Origin: Timema cristinae | Lineage: Eukaryota; Arthropoda; Insecta; Phasmatodea; Timematidae | NCBI GenBank assembly: GCA_039000515.1 | Contig: JBCFYV010011164.1 | Location: forward strand, 45,341,159 to 45,405,158 | Direction: 5' to 3' | DNA length: 64,000 nucleotides | Shown here: in pieces, positions 9,481 to 21,654 of the stretch | Numbering within the stretch: position 1 is the first letter of the stretch | Layout: the number at the start of each line of letters is the position of its first letter | Notes under the pieces: model-generated | Seen by the model: only the letters and a program-made list of their open reading frames with translations | The model's database searches: none | What the model was told of the DNA's origin: nothing | Program-made: the position numbers and the translations under genes

Positions 9481-10610
9481 GTAATATATTAATTAATTAA
9501 GCTTAGAGGTAGATGAGAGGAGGAGGTCAGTATAAATAAAATGCTCCCACACTAGTATAGATATGGAATGGGAAAACCACAATCAATGGACTTCACCCTC
9601 CCCACGTCCCCAAAGAATTTATTTTATCTGCTTATAGAAAATTAAAAATAATATTTAATTGAAAACTTCAACATATAAATATTATATTAGAGAAAAAAAA
9701 TTATCTAACAATTTTAAACTATAAATACATTATTTTCTTACCTCACAAATCCTGGAATAAATTCCAGATCCACCCAACTCTACTGTGGGAGGAAGGGGGA
9801 GGGAATTGGTATTGGTTGAAATGCGAATTAATATCAACAATGAATAAAGTACAGCTACATAATGTTGCCATCAATTTATTGTTATAATTTTCTTATAAAT
9901 ATTGCAAACTATTTAATAACGGCGTGAAGTGAAAAAAAAGGAAGCAGAACTATACTTTTCTTCAGGGCCACTGTACAGGTCGTTCTATTTCTTCCAAGAA
10001 TTGGGCTAGCAGGGAGAGGGTTATTCCCCTGTGGTCTAGTGAAATGCTTTGTACAAACACAGACATAACTATAGTGGAATCACTGTGGAAATATGTATTT
10101 GAAACAACCAAAGTTATGTTTTAAACTCAATATTGAACAAATGTAGGTTAATTATTATTATATACTGATTGGTAGACATTGATACTACTCAAGACCGACA
10201 GTTGTCGATCATAGTATATAATATGACGTATGCACATGTGAAAGTAGATTTAGTAAACGTTGTAACTTTCTTACTTCTCTAGTGCGATTCTACTATAAAC
10301 TTTGTTATACATTTGTATATGATTATTTGGCTTAAAAAATATTTAAAAGGATAAAAAATTTAATATAATACAGTCACATTTTCGTAGAAAGAGCCTTATC
10401 TGACAAATACGATTTTTTCTATAAATACTTTCACTTATTCATACGTCAAATCATGTGATCTGTAGTTGTCACTTTTGGTAGATGTTATTAATACGCTGCC
10501 TTTTAAATAACACTAATAATAAAGTAATATGTTATCAATTAATTACTAAAAAGGTATTTTTTTAAGTGTATTCACACCAAATTCTTAATCAAGCTAGCGG
10601 TGCTTGGTCT
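9480..10610. other. AT-rich stretch, no gene
   Basis: A possible SINE B body scrap is seen near 9560-9605 and a short CGACAGTTGTCG palindrome near 10196-10207. No coding signal otherwise. Confidence 0.4.
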
Positions 10611-10626
10611 ATATATATATATATAT

Positions 10627-10660
<34 letters not shown>
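10611..10660. repeat. (AT)n microsatellite
   Basis: About 50 bp of AT/TA with two phase shifts. Confidence 0.9.
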
Positions 10661-10999
10661 GTCTACATATTTCGTAAACAAAAAAGAAGAAACAGTCCAG
10701 CCCCACTGATCAAACTCAAAATATATTTTTTTTTTTTTTTTTCAAACCTGCGTCACTAGTCGAATGACCTAAGCCAAGTCGTCACTCTTCAAATAGGCTG
10801 GATTGACGGTGATGTGGGGTTCGGCGCGGCGTTGGAAATATAATTCAATTTCTAGCAGGAATACCTAATATTCTTTATTATATTTTGACTTCATAACGGC
10901 TTAGATTTGGTATCTTTGAAAGAATTGGTTTAGATATGTTTTAAATCGCACCCTCGATACTACATTGTGATATTCCATAGGTTTCTTTTTACTAAACCA

Positions 11000-11103
11000 A
11001 GGATCCAGGGCTCTAGTCCGGCATGTCCGAAAAAAATATCTGTTGTGAAATGTGGGCTCCCACTTTGATGGATTGATATCCGGGGGGGGGGGGGGGGGGG
11101 GGG
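11000..11103 (+). mobile_element. SINE family C fragment ending in poly-G
   Basis: GTCCGGCATGTCCGAAAAA and TTGTGAAATGTGGGCTCCCA match the middle of SINE C. The copy runs into a 22-G run (11082-11103). Head and tail missing. Confidence 0.5.
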
Positions 11104-11954
11104 TAGGAAAGGGCTGAAGGTTGTGTTTGTTCTCAATTTAAGTTAGTTAATAAGTCATGTGCTTGTATAATCAGTCGGTTTATAGCGTGCACATACAATA
11201 CCTTAACTAAAATAGTAAAGATTGGCATTTTTAGCTAGATATTATTTATCAATAAATTAACCATTCTTTTGGTATGTTCGCAAGTGGATAAATATTGTTG
11301 ATACTCTACATATCTATGGTGAAATACACTAGTTGCTAAATTAATAATAAAAATCCGTGCTCGGTTACTAAACTAATTTGGACAAACATTTTAATTTTTG
11401 AGCCTCACTCCATTGAGGTAGACAGTCGCTTGTCTTGTGAACTTGGCCGCCTAAATAATTTTTTAAGGGTACCACTTTTTGACGACAAATATCCTCATAC
11501 TGCAATGCTTAAAATGAGAATGTAGCTCTGATGCTTGAAAACAACACCAAGAATCATCAAATAATTTTAATGCTATATTTGACCAATAAAACAAATGGCT
11601 GCACTTGTTTAATGGTTGAATCTAGTTTCCTCTATAAAATAACAGGAACGAAGAAATAAAATGCAATATGATATAAGAAACCTATTGGTATTTTTATCTT
11701 CACTTTGAAGTAATCCATATTTTTAATAACAAACCATATCTTGATAAACATCTGAATGTCTGTAATGCGTTTCAAATCTCCAGAAAGCGGCCACCCCTTA
11801 GGATTGTTGACTTTGAGATACAACCCATAAACCAGTTGTTTACAGGTCTTAAAAGTCATTAGAATGGAATTTTGGTCATTAAAGTGTGATTGATTAACTA
11901 TTTGATGGTCATAAATATTTTGAGGCAAGTCTCAACATTCACGCAAGAATAATA

Positions 11955-11955
<1 letters not shown>
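11104..11955. other. AT-rich stretch, no supported gene
   Basis: A 98-codon minus frame (11632-11928) is open but matches nothing I know, and is unsurprising in 64 kb of AT-rich DNA. Confidence 0.4.
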
Positions 11956-11958
<3 letters not shown>

Positions 11959-12025
<67 letters not shown>

Positions 12026-12290
12026 GAACCGCGTCTTACTACCCATTCGGGTTATACGCACTTATGCTAATGTGTAATGGTAGGGTGATTGTGAGATGAA
12101 ATGAAGGACCTACAGTTTAATGTGAGATCCAAACCCACGGAGGAGACCTGGCATTCCCCACATTCACAAGTTGTCTTGTCAGAGCTGAAGGAAGGGTTTG
12201 GCAATTAGATAAATCCATGTCGGACCGAGGATTATACCCCGAACCCCCACCACAGAGGTCTGACGCCTTACGCCTAGACACCAGGTCACC
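11959..12290 (-). mobile_element. SINE family A copy with long (TTA)n
   Basis: About 68 bp of (ATT)n precede the tail; the head ends ggtcacc at 12290. The flanking aatatttt (11951-11958 and 12291-12298) is a probable target duplication. Confidence 0.88.
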
Positions 12291-12539
12291 AATATTTTTA
12301 ATACTTTTCTCTACATAGCTACCCCAAAATAATATGTTAATAATAGAGAAATAAGAGAAACGAGAAATTAGATTTGTTGACGTTCTTGATGATAATCTCA
12401 CTTAGAGAAGATATCTAATCTAGCTTTTCATTCCTATTTGAAGTTATGAACAGATATGTTAAGCTAATGAAAGATTCATTTAAAAATTATGGAAACTGTT
12501 TCGTTTGAATCTGTAGGTATGCTACGGGTTCAGTCTGAA

Positions 12540-12965
12540 CCGGGATAAAGTCAATATTATCTAGATGATGTTTATATTATCCAAAATACGTGGATAATGT
12601 TGAGTAAGAGGTGAGTGAATAATATATTTTGAGCTTTACCCGGATAGTAATGACATTATCCACCCGCACTTGGATAATGTTAAATTCCACGTTTGAAGTT
12701 AGGTTTGTTTTGTTGTGAAAAAGAAAGCATCGAAATGAGCTATTTTTAATGTCAATGCATTGCCACGATCCAATTCCAGGTCCCAGATTGAGATAACGTT
12801 CCAAAATATAATTCGTAATGAAACGTGCCTAGTTTTACCAATAGTATTTAACGTTATCCAAGTTTTGCTTGCTAATGTCGAGATTATCCGAATAAAGTCG
12901 AAAATGAGATAAACTACTTTTTATTTCTGATTTTATCCATGGCCCTTGGATAAGGTTAATATCTC
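12540..12965. repeat. Cluster of GGATAA/TTATCC motifs in both orientations
   Basis: At least nine GGATAA/TTATCC or close variants occur here: 12543, 12579, 12592, 12642 (GGATAG), 12656, 12672, 12854, 12884, 12933 and 12948. They are often extended to GGATAATGTT or its complement and arranged as inverted pairs. This could be a foldback element interior or a binding-site cluster. Confidence 0.4.
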
Positions 12966-13775
12966 CCGGCTAATCTCACACCATTCAGATTACGTACACT
13001 ACTCGTAACAAATACACCGATAAAGTATGTAGGATTAGTAGCATAGCCTTTATCATCAGTAAGACCAACATTATAATTCACATTTAAACTTGATCACCAT
13101 CAGATATTAATGATTGCTTTAATTCCCTTGTAAATTTGATACTTTGCAGTCAAACTTTGATTATCAGAGCTGTGCTTGTCCATTTTGAAATAATTAAATG
13201 GAAATTCGCCGTATCTCTATTATTCGATACGATAAACGAGATGTGCTTTCGCTTGTGTTGAGAATAAAGATTTGGGACTATCTTTGTTGGCGTGTGTTTA
13301 TTTATTACGTCGTTCTTTCCAAACAATTTACATCATTTTAACTGTCTGCATATAAAAGGTCCAATCGTAACGTCTAAGAAAATCAACTTTGTGTCATCAA
13401 CAACTACTTTTTTTTACAACATTAGTAAAAGCTACACCGTCTTACTATCGAAGGTTGTCGAAGCTCTACTAGAAAGAGTCAGTAAAGTGGGCCACCCTGA
13501 AATTCAAGCCCCCCAAGGTTGGTGTGTAATGACCTCATTCGGAAAGTAGGTTGTTCCTTCGTCGACTTTGCCCCAGTGTTTTTCTTCTTGGCATTGGCTG
13601 GAGGAGGATAGTTAATGCGTTTTCACTAAGTGCAATCAGGATCGATGAATCGCTGCTACTTGGATGGCTTCATCTTTTTTTTTTTTGCTCGGTGTTCTTT
13701 GAGTGCGGCCTTGCATCAAAGTGCGTGAATAATTGAACTAATAGGGGGCGGGGGGAAGTGCTTTGATACATGAAA
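12966..13775. other. Intergenic, nothing recognised
   Basis: The 13440-13740 part is somewhat more GC-rich with short open frames. No splice-bounded or family-like segment identified. Confidence 0.35.
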
Positions 13776-14450
13776 CAGTCGTGAGAACATGAGAAGATAG
13801 AGCATGTTCCAATATTAACAAAGAAACAGGGCATGGGAACATGAGAAGATCTTTATCTCCAATATTAACTAAGAGACAGGGCATGTGAATTTGAGAGGAT
13901 AGAGCATATTCTGATATTAACTAAGAGACAGGGCGTGGGAACATGAGAAGATCTTTACTCCCAATATTAACTAAGAGACAGGGCGTGAGAATTTGAGAGG
14001 ATAGAGCATATTCTGATATTAACTAAGAAACAGGGCGTGGGAACATGAGAAGATAGAGCATGTTCCAATTTTAACTAGAAGACAGGGCGTGGGAACATGA
14101 GAAGATAGAGCATGTTCCAATATTAACAAAGAAACAGGGCGTGGGAACATGAGAAGATCTTTATCTCCAATATTAACTAAGAGACAGGGTGTGATAATTT
14201 GAGAGGATAGAGCATATTCTGATATTAACTAAGAGACAGGGCGTGGGAACATGAGAAGATAGAGCATGTTCCAATATTAACAAAGAAACAGGCTGTGGGA
14301 ACATGAGATCTTTATCTCCAATATTAACTAAGAGACAGAGGGCGTGAGAGCATGAGAGAATATAGTGTATTCTGATATTAACTAATAGATAGGTGTGGAA
14401 CACTATAAGATAGAGCATGCGCCAATATTAACCAAGGGACAGGCGGATGA
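13776..14450. repeat. Minisatellite, ~51-bp units of three types
   Basis: Thirteen units each end near ACAGGGCGTGG. Three variants can be told apart by their middle: A (AGATAGAGCATGTTCC), B (AGATCTTTATCTCC) and C (GATAGAGCATATTCTG). The order is A B C B C A A B C A B C A, so ABC trimers form a higher-order pattern. Unit lengths vary from 50 to 53 bp, so it is not coding. Confidence 0.9.
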
Positions 14451-14454
14451 AGGA

Positions 14455-14650
14455 GTCTGTTTGATATAATCTGGTTTGCCACTAGTGGAAAGGTTGTTGG
14501 ATGTATTGAGGTGTTTAGGTAAAAATTGCTTCCCACTTTTCCTTCGCGCAAAATACGAATACACCTCCTCTAAATTTTACCATCCTTGCCCCGATCCCTC
14601 TAGCCTAAATATGCTGATAAGTATGAACCGATTGTAATACGTGATTCACT
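14455..14650 (+). mobile_element. SINE family B copy, degenerate
   Basis: CCCACTTTTCCTTCGCGCA and ACACCTCCTCTAAATTTTAC match the B body. The tail is eroded (TATGAACCGATTGTAATACG). Confidence 0.55.
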
Positions 14651-14904
14651 AAAATACAAATAGAAAAAACCACAAGCTAACATAATTTTAAACTTTACAT
14701 TTAAGATAGACTTTTCCATTAATGTATTTATGTTAATGCTTTTAGTAGGCCTACAGTAACATTACAACATAAATGTGTATTTGCCATTTTAAAACAACGT
14801 AGCTACAACAACTCTAAATGAATCCGATATTTTACTACGGATCTCATCTAGATCTGAAAGATCTCATAAAATTACTTTTAAAACGAGACTTATACTAAAT
14901 TCAC

Positions 14905-15060
14905 GTTGCCACCCGCACCGGTGGGCACGCGACAAAGGCGTTAGTCTCGTCTTGTTTGGCTTGGAGGTTTAAATCCCTGTATATTTTTTTCTATAAATGT
15001 ATTTTCACTTTCCCTCCACACATATGCGGTTAAATTTCCTCAAAATGCCTCACTTAAGCT
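14905..15060 (+). mobile_element. SINE family B-like copy, variant head
   Basis: CCCGCACCGGTGGGCACGCG and TTAGTCTCGTC define a head variant shared with copies at 21046 and 37405. The body (ACTTTCCCTCCACAC) follows and the tail is lost. Confidence 0.55.
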
Positions 15061-17195
15061 CTTTTATCTTATCTAAGACCTTTTGCTTCACATAAGTAAG
15101 ACATTTTGCCTCGCCTTAGGTCTTTTGTCTGGCCTAAGACCTCATTTTGAAACGCTTCAGGAGGAATAAATTTTATCTACCATCTGACTGCACACATATT
15201 CCACCAAAAATGCTTAAAATATTCAAACGTCCAATTTTTTTCAATCGAGACTTAAAAGTGACTTGGATTTGTTAACTTTTCTGTTTGTAGTTCATCTTTC
15301 GTTGCATCCTATTTGTTTTTACTGTGTTTGCGGTGTGCTTACTTCTAGAAACTTTCACAAAACTTAAACATTGATAGTTCTAACATTAATGAAAGATGAA
15401 AGCTTCCGGGCGTTCATGGCTCTAGAACTTTATGTAGAACTTGTCAAACTTAGGCTTAAGATAAAGTTAAATGAAACTTTTATCCTGAGAAATTTTCAAT
15501 TTCTCTTTTAAAGTCAACTAAAGTCAACATAAAAATACGTTTTTTGGGTCTCTTTTACTTTCTCTCGACCCCTCAGAAATATAAGTATTGTGATCGTAAA
15601 AAAATAAAAAAATCAAACTTGAACTTTTGACAAAGGCCGACGTTTTATGACCCTCTGAAACTGAAAAGTCGATCCATCTGGTCAGCTGTCAGTGTGTTTG
15701 TATCTTGGCTTAGAGTAAGAACTATTTTACTGATCGGGCTAGGACTTGGTATCAATGGTTTGAATAAGACTCTCGTCAGGGGTTTTTGGAATTAGATATA
15801 TAACCCTAAAATTAAGGGTAGTTCACAGAAGCGTTAAAAGACAAAGAATCGATTTTCTCAAGATTTTCTTAAACAATTTTTACTAAACTTTTTATCTAGG
15901 TATTTTATAACATTACTAACGAAATAGAAACTCTCATTTTACCATGAAAATGACTTTGAGGGCACCTTAAAAATTTAAAAATTTCCAATTTGATACTTAT
16001 ATCCTCAACTCTTTGAGATACGAAATAACTTTTCATTGTCAAGTTTACTATTCAAAATAAAAATCTTTTATTCAAATATATTTTTATAAAACCAAGAGTT
16101 TCTTAGGTACAAGCTTTTTTAAGGTATATGAAAATGTGAAATTGGTGGACCAATATATTCCTCTTTTCTCTATGTTTATATAACAGTGTATATTATTTCA
16201 GTTGAGTTCCTTGGTGGAGTGTTTCTTCAACATTGTTTAAAATGATTTTATTCACAAATCTGACGAGTTTTTAGTAAATGTTTATTTTAAAATAAAACCG
16301 AGAGAAAGTCATTGCGGTGCGCCGTGCCATTACTTTAGTAGTAACTAGATAATACTTAAACTCGTTAGGATTTATAGTTCATAGCATTTGTTTGTGCAGT
16401 GTAAAATATTCGAAAAATATACAAAACTTGAATAATAACAAACTTTTATATGTATCATTTGATTATTTTATAAACTATGTTCTTGTATTTATACTGTATC
16501 TATCAACTTTATTATTTGTATTAAAAACTATATCTTTGTGAGTTATAGGTTAGTTTTACTTTAATCATCAATTTAATTATGACAACATAATTTTTAATTA
16601 TGTACCCTATACTTATCATTTTTTTTACTTTATTACATCAATAAAATTCACACTTCACACTAATATTATATGTATTGTCACTGCCTGAATAATGTTGAAC
16701 ATACTTGCAAAATTTTAAATTATTGCATATAAATTCAAGGTATTCTTTCCTTACTAACAATCATATAATTCTCCCTTCCAATTAATTATTATGAATAATA
16801 TATATCAAGTGTTTTTTTAGTTAAGAAATTACGAAAATAAATTTTGTGCTAAAGTTGTGTGGTTTTCGAAGGGGTAAGAGGACATTTTTTGTTGTTGTTG
16901 ACGTTCTCATGTTTTTTTTTAAGGTAAACTTTGATTTTTTTTAATGGAAACCTGTATCATTTTTAGTGAAATCTTATTTTAAACAAAACAAACAATTCTT
17001 GTGTCAAATACTTTTCTATTTGATCTCTATTTTCAAAGATGTGCAGGTGTTTTGGGAGATACAATCATAGGAGCATTATTTTTAGTGAAATATCGATAGT
17101 GAATTTTATCTATAAATTTCGGAAGATGTTATTAGTCCTCTTATGACACACATAATAGAAAACCACATAGATGCGAGTGGTTTAATTGCTTTAGA
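15060..17195. other. Long AT-rich stretch without gene
   Basis: No open frame, splice-bounded exon or clear element. The 15790-16140 part holds AAATTAAGGGTAGTTCAC-like motifs resembling diverged units near 28900-29180 and 46260-46800. Confidence 0.4.
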
Positions 17196-17465
17196 TGAAG
17201 ACCGCGTCTTACTAACCGTTCGGTTTGTACGCTTATGTACTCATTACACAAATGGTTTTAAGGATTAGGAAGGTTTTATTTATGGAAGTGTACTCCATTT
17301 GTGTAGAGTAAGAGTGTAAAACCATTTGAGGAAAAAAATACCCTCAGTACACCCGAACTAGATTTGAACCTCTATCTTCCCGTCATTGGTAGTCTAGTGT
17401 GACACAAGAGTTGCGCGTAAGACCCTGCAGCCACTGAAGTGGGTCTGACCACTAGATCAATTACT
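17196..17465 (-). mobile_element. SINE family B copy, nearly full length
   Basis: Tail (CCGCGTCTTACTAACCGTTC) at left, body, then head complement GATTTGAACCTCTATCTTCC and GGGTCTTACGCG region. A short linker follows. Confidence 0.8.
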
Positions 17466-17902
17466 CTGTGTATATCACATCTCACTCGGATGGATGGATG
17501 CATCAAGGTCTGGAAGGAAATGAATTCCTCGGTAGATTCAAAACTTCAACGAGAGTGGTCAAGCGGCGCATTGCACCATGACAAAAACCGATCGTTTTCT
17601 CTTTGTGTTATAGTATTGGTTGATTCCTCAACTCAGTCGATAGTGCAAGTACCTATTGAAATAAATGTCCCTGGAATGTTCCTGGAATGTCCATTGTTTA
17701 AATTGAGGTTGCCTCTTTAGTAGTGATAAAATTATGGGTGTCGGGTTGAGTGTTGTTCTTACCGCACCGCGGTTAGCTTCCCAGCCGGCTATTCACGGCT
17801 ATTTATACTAATAGAGTAGTTTTTTTTTATTGTATGACATATTTGACTGTGAGAGACGCAGTATCTAGTTCTGTCGCTGTGCATGTAGACTTTTAGCCAC
17901 TC

Positions 17903-18191
17903 GGTGACATGGTGGTCTAGGGGTAAGGTGTCAGACTTCTGTGCTGGCGGCCGGGGTTCAATCCTCGGTCCCGACACAGATTTATCTGATTTCCAAACCC
18001 TTCCTTCACCTCTGACAAGACATCTTGTGAATGTGGGGAATGCCAGGCCTCCACCGTGGTTCAGATTCCACGTTAAACTGTAGGTCCTTCATTTCATCTC
18101 ACAATCACCCTACCATTACACATTAGCGTAAGTGCGTATAACCCGAATGGGTAGTAAGACGCGGTGCTAATAATAATAATAATAATAATAA
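17903..18191 (+). mobile_element. SINE family A, best reference copy
   Basis: Layout: tRNA-like head at 17903-17975 with A-box-like TGGTCTAGGGGTAAGGTG and B-box-like GGGGTTCAATCCTCGG, typical internal RNA polymerase III promoters. A conserved ~150-bp body follows (TTCACCTCTGACAAGACATC; CCACCGTGGTTCAGATTCCA; CTGTAGGTCCTTCATTTC). The tail is ATTAGCGTAAGTGCGTATAA, then ACCCGAATGGGTAGTAAGAC, and ends GCGGTGCTAA plus (TAA)n. The 12-bp duplication ttttagccactc flanks it (17891-17902, 18192-18203). No coding capacity; mobilised in trans by a LINE. Confidence 0.95.
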
Positions 18192-18256
18192 TTTTAGCCA
18201 CTCTGTGAGAACAGAACGTTGCCCACAGGAGGTTGTATACCCTTCATACCCACAAT

Positions 18257-18298
18257 GAGATGATGATGATGATGATGATGATGATGATAATGATGATA
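18257..18298. repeat. (GAT)n microsatellite
   Basis: About fourteen GAT/GATAAT units. Confidence 0.9.
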
Positions 18299-18329
18299 GT
18301 GAGTATGAAGGTGTGAAGCCATTTGATAT

Positions 18330-18480
18330 ATTAAACCTAGCTTAAGCCTAACTAACTACACTATTGGGAACACAGGAACAGTTATCCTTTCAGGAACAAT
18401 ACCTATGTTACCGTCGGGAATCGAACCAAGAACCTCTAGATCAGTAGTCAGTGACGCTGACCACTAAACTAAGAGGTCAG
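18330..18480 (-). mobile_element. tRNA-derived SINE head, minor family
   Basis: Minus strand: CCTCTTAGTTTAGTGGTCAG with a good A box and GGTTCGATTCCC as a perfect B box. The acceptor ends do not pair, so it is not a tRNA gene. The body differs from families A-C. Confidence 0.45.
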
Positions 18481-18504
18481 TCAATGGAGTAGCGATGAAA
18501 AATA

Positions 18505-18665
18505 TAAATTTGTAGAAAATGTATTTCCACTTACGTGAAAGGAGAGTGGGACACTATTTAGAAAAAAAAAAATCCCTTTACACTCAGCTGGATTTGAACC
18601 CCGATCTACGTGCCACTCTAATAATATACTAGATAGGTTTAACGTTAAGTTTACGAGCCCACTCA
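18505..18665 (-). mobile_element. SINE family B fragment
   Basis: Body (GAGAGTGGGACACTATTTAG) and B-box complement GGATTTGAACCCCGATC present; tail lost. Confidence 0.6.
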
Positions 18666-18777
18666 TGTGGATAATTGGTGGTGTATCTGTTCTATGGCTT
18701 GGCTAGTTTGTAGAACGTGTTCTGATAGTTTGTGGGCTTGAAAATTAGTTTTAAATACACTACTAATAAAAACCATA

Positions 18778-19035
18778 CAGACCTGCTTCGGTGACCACAT
18801 AGTCTAAGTAAGGCGTCACTATCGTGTTAAACTATACGGTTGATGACAGGGAAATTGGAGTTTGAATACCCGTCGGGTGTACTAAGGATGGCTTATACAA
18901 AACTAGCTTTACACGCTCCCTCAACGTAAATGTGGATACACTTAATCTAAATTCAACCTTCTTCATCCCTAACTCACTATCATAACTATTACACACGTGA
19001 ACAACCCAAACAGTTAGTAGGATGGGGTGCTAAAA
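18778..19035 (+). mobile_element. SINE family B copy
   Basis: Head GGTGACCACATAGTCTAAGT and GTTTGAATACCCGTCGGGTG; body CGCTCCCTCAACG; tail eroded to AACAGTTAGTAGGATGGGGT. Confidence 0.75.
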
Positions 19036-19254
19036 GAAACACACAGATACTGATTAAAGTCTAAGCATAAAATAATTGTATATAACGCCGAAACTTAGAA
19101 CACAATTTAGTGGTATTATTATAGTTTTTCAAATGTAAGTATATAGAGATTTTGTATTACTTTTGGATCAAACAAGATATATGTGCAGTTTGGGCTATGA
19201 GTTTCCGAACAACCTGTATTGTTTTAACTTATAAAATGATTACATGACTCAGTA

Positions 19255-19505
19255 TTGGAGAACCCACATCGGTGGACGTACGGTCTAAATGTTAACCTAA
19301 TTTACTCTAGTTTGCTGGTGGAATGGAAACTGAGGTTCAAATCCCCGCCAGGTGTATTGAAGTTGTTTTTTTATAAGTGGTTTCCTTCTTCCTTTACACA
19401 AATGCCAATGCATTTCGTCAATACCACAATCAATGACACTATTACACGCATAGTAAACTATAAATCTAATACGCGCGTGGTCAGAACGGGAAATAAAATG
19501 CAAAG
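19255..19505 (+). mobile_element. SINE family B copy
   Basis: Head CCACATCGGTGGACGTACGG and GAGGTTCAAATCCCCGCCAG; the tail degrades around GTGGTCAGAACGGGAAAT. Open frames on both strands here are shadows of the SINE. Confidence 0.7.
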
Positions 19506-19639
19506 AGAGCAAATAGAACTACATATATTATATTTATCAGTTTAAGGTGGGCATGTAGGGGACGCGAGAAATATCAATTATTTTTACAGTTTTTATAGCA
19601 AAACATTTATTTGGTAAAAAACAATCTACCTTTTTCTTT

Positions 19640-19905
19640 TAGCATCGGGTCTTACCACCCGTTCGGGTGACACGCTTTTGTACTAATTACTCTAATTATT
19701 TAAATTTTTAGGTATTAGGAAGGTTATATCTAGATGAAGTGTATCCAAATTTGCGTGGAGGGAGAGTGGAAAACCATTTTGGAACAACTTAATTACACCT
19801 GACTGAAATACGACCCTCGATCTCCCTGTCATCAGCAGTCTAGTCTATTGGGAGAGTAATGCCTTAGATTATGTGGCCACCAAAGTGTGTAGATCAAACC
19901 TTGCT
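19640..19905 (-). mobile_element. SINE family B copy
   Basis: Tail at left GGGTCTTACCACCCGTTCGG with ACTAATTACTCTAATT. Body TTTGCGTGGAGGGAGAGTGG. Head complement at 19800-19900. Confidence 0.82.
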
Positions 19906-19937
19906 TCAATACAAACATAGAGTTTAATTTTCTTTAC

Positions 19938-20150
19938 ATCCACTTCAGTGGCCGCATGGTCTAAGGCACTACTCTAACAGTTAAGTAGACTGCCGATGGT
20001 GGGTGGATCAAGGTTCTAATCTCGGTTGGGTGTACTTAGGATGGTTTTTCAAAGTGATTTTCCAATATCCCTCCACGCAAATGCGGGTACACTTCCTCTG
20101 AATATAACCATCCTAGTCCCTAAAAACAGTGCTAAAAAATCTTCACCATT
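19938..20150 (+). mobile_element. SINE family B copy with tail deletion
   Basis: Head very close to a class-II tRNA (tRNA-Leu-like): CAGTGGCCGCATGGTCTAAG. The body is good (CCTCCACGCAAATGCGGGTA). The copy jumps from CCTAGTCCCTAAAAAC straight to AGTGCTAAAA, so most of the tail is deleted. Confidence 0.8.
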
Positions 20151-20624
20151 CTTGAATATTTGTTAAGGGTGTTTTGGAATTTAATGAGAACTTTTTCGTT
20201 TCGTTTATAAAGTTTGTCATCCAATGCCGCCATGCTCATGAGAGATATTCAACAACTGTTGATCTCACATGTGAAGAAAATTAGACTCTATGTTTGTAAT
20301 GAAGCAAAATTTTTATTCGTTTTGGCAAAAAATATATTTAAAAAAAAATACTGCAAACACACTGGCCTTTTATCGCGTTCCCTAGATCCGCACCTAAAGA
20401 TCGGTGCTTACTAGATCTTCACCAGCTTTGTTCGATATAAGAATTTCGATTTGATGTATTTTCATTTAAAAAAAACTCGCATCTTTCAACTCAGATATTT
20501 CTTTGCGAGCAAATTCAGAACAACACATTTCTCTTTACACACAGCTCTTTCCTTTAACGCTCTTTAAATCCTCCAATAAAGGAATACTATAAAAGATTTC
20601 CTACTCTTCTTTATTGGATTTTAA

Positions 20625-20670
20625 CTGCTAGCTTATGCGTTTAGCTCAAATGGGTAGTAAGATGCTGTAG
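20625..20670 (+). mobile_element. SINE tail fragment
   Basis: TTATGCGTTTAGCTCAAATG and GGTAGTAAGATGCTG only. Confidence 0.5.
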
Positions 20671-20819
20671 TAAGAAAATAATAATGATAGGTTGACATTC
20701 ACTTGATATGCGAGAACTACATTAATGCCACTACACACTATCTTATACGTACCATGGCCATTAAAATAATAGTTTTATATCAAAACAAAATTAAAATTAA
20801 TCTAAGGAGTCACTCTTTA

Positions 20820-21010
20820 AATAGTCTAGACCACCAATAACGGGGATCTAGGGGTCCAAATCCCAGACGGATGTATTCTTGAATGGTTCTCCACTCTTAC
20901 TCCACGCAAATGCGGGTACACTTCCTCTGAATTCATCCTTACTCATCCCTAGCACATTAACGTAATTAGTAAATATGCGTACAACCTGAACGTGATTCCA
21001 AATAAAAATA
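20820..21010 (+). mobile_element. SINE family B copy, truncated head
   Basis: GGGGTCCAAATCCCAGACGG, TACTCCACGCAAATGCGGGT and ATTAACGTAATTAGTAAATA. Ends at AACCTGAACGTGATTCC. Confidence 0.75.
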
Positions 21011-21045
21011 AACTAAAAAATATTTTACCAACCATACTCACAGCA

Positions 21046-21270
21046 GCCTACCCGCACCAGTGGTCCCTCAGGTAAAGACACCAGTCTCGTCGGGAAGGTC
21101 GATTATTGTATTACGACTGTGTGTATTTAAAGAGATTTTGTCTAAAATATTTTCCCAATCTCCCTCGATACAAATTAGAGTATATTTCCTCTAAATTCTA
21201 CCTTATTCATCGCTACCGCTTTTAGCGTGAATATTTGAATAACCCGGACGGGTAGTAGGACGTGGAGGAC
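21046..21270 (+). mobile_element. SINE family B-like copy, variant head
   Basis: Head CCCGCACCAGTGGTCCCTCA and CCAGTCTCGTC as in the 14905 copy. Tail AACCCGGACGGGTAGTAGGA, then CGTGGAGGAC. Confidence 0.7.
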
Positions 21271-21654
21271 ATTAAACACACCCTTGTAGTGATATGACCG
21301 CAATGCTACTGTCTACTCCAATACGCTACTCTCGCACTTAACCTACTAAAGTTTAATTTATATTTAATATTATTTTGATTAAGGGAAATGGATCATTGTA
21401 AAAAAAAAATAAAGCTCAAATGATTTATATTTTGAGAATATGTTAGATGTAGGCTTATACTCCTCCCCAAAACAGTTTTCCAACCTGATAAAAAGCCCAT
21501 TCAAGGGAGCAGACCATTCAGTTGAGTAAAGGGAATCGAAGGAAGAGGTTTTGTTGCTTTCTCACGCATATACTTGTTGGTAGACGAAGGGAAAGAAGGG
21601 GAAGCGGTTTCTTTTACCTATCTTTCGTCTCCTTTTATAATAATAATAGTAATA

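Noticed and set aside
11632..11928. 98-codon minus frame as a gene
   Set aside because: No family match, no promoter or splice context; the length is not surprising by chance in 64 kb.
13776..14450. CRISPR-like array
   Set aside because: Units are contiguous with no unique spacers, and the DNA is clearly eukaryotic.
17903..17975. tRNA gene in the SINE A head
   Set aside because: A and B boxes are present, but the acceptor stem does not pair and 13 copies continue into the same body and (TAA)n tail.
18410..18480. tRNA gene on the minus strand (perfect B box)
   Set aside because: The acceptor ends are not complementary; better explained as a tRNA-derived SINE head.
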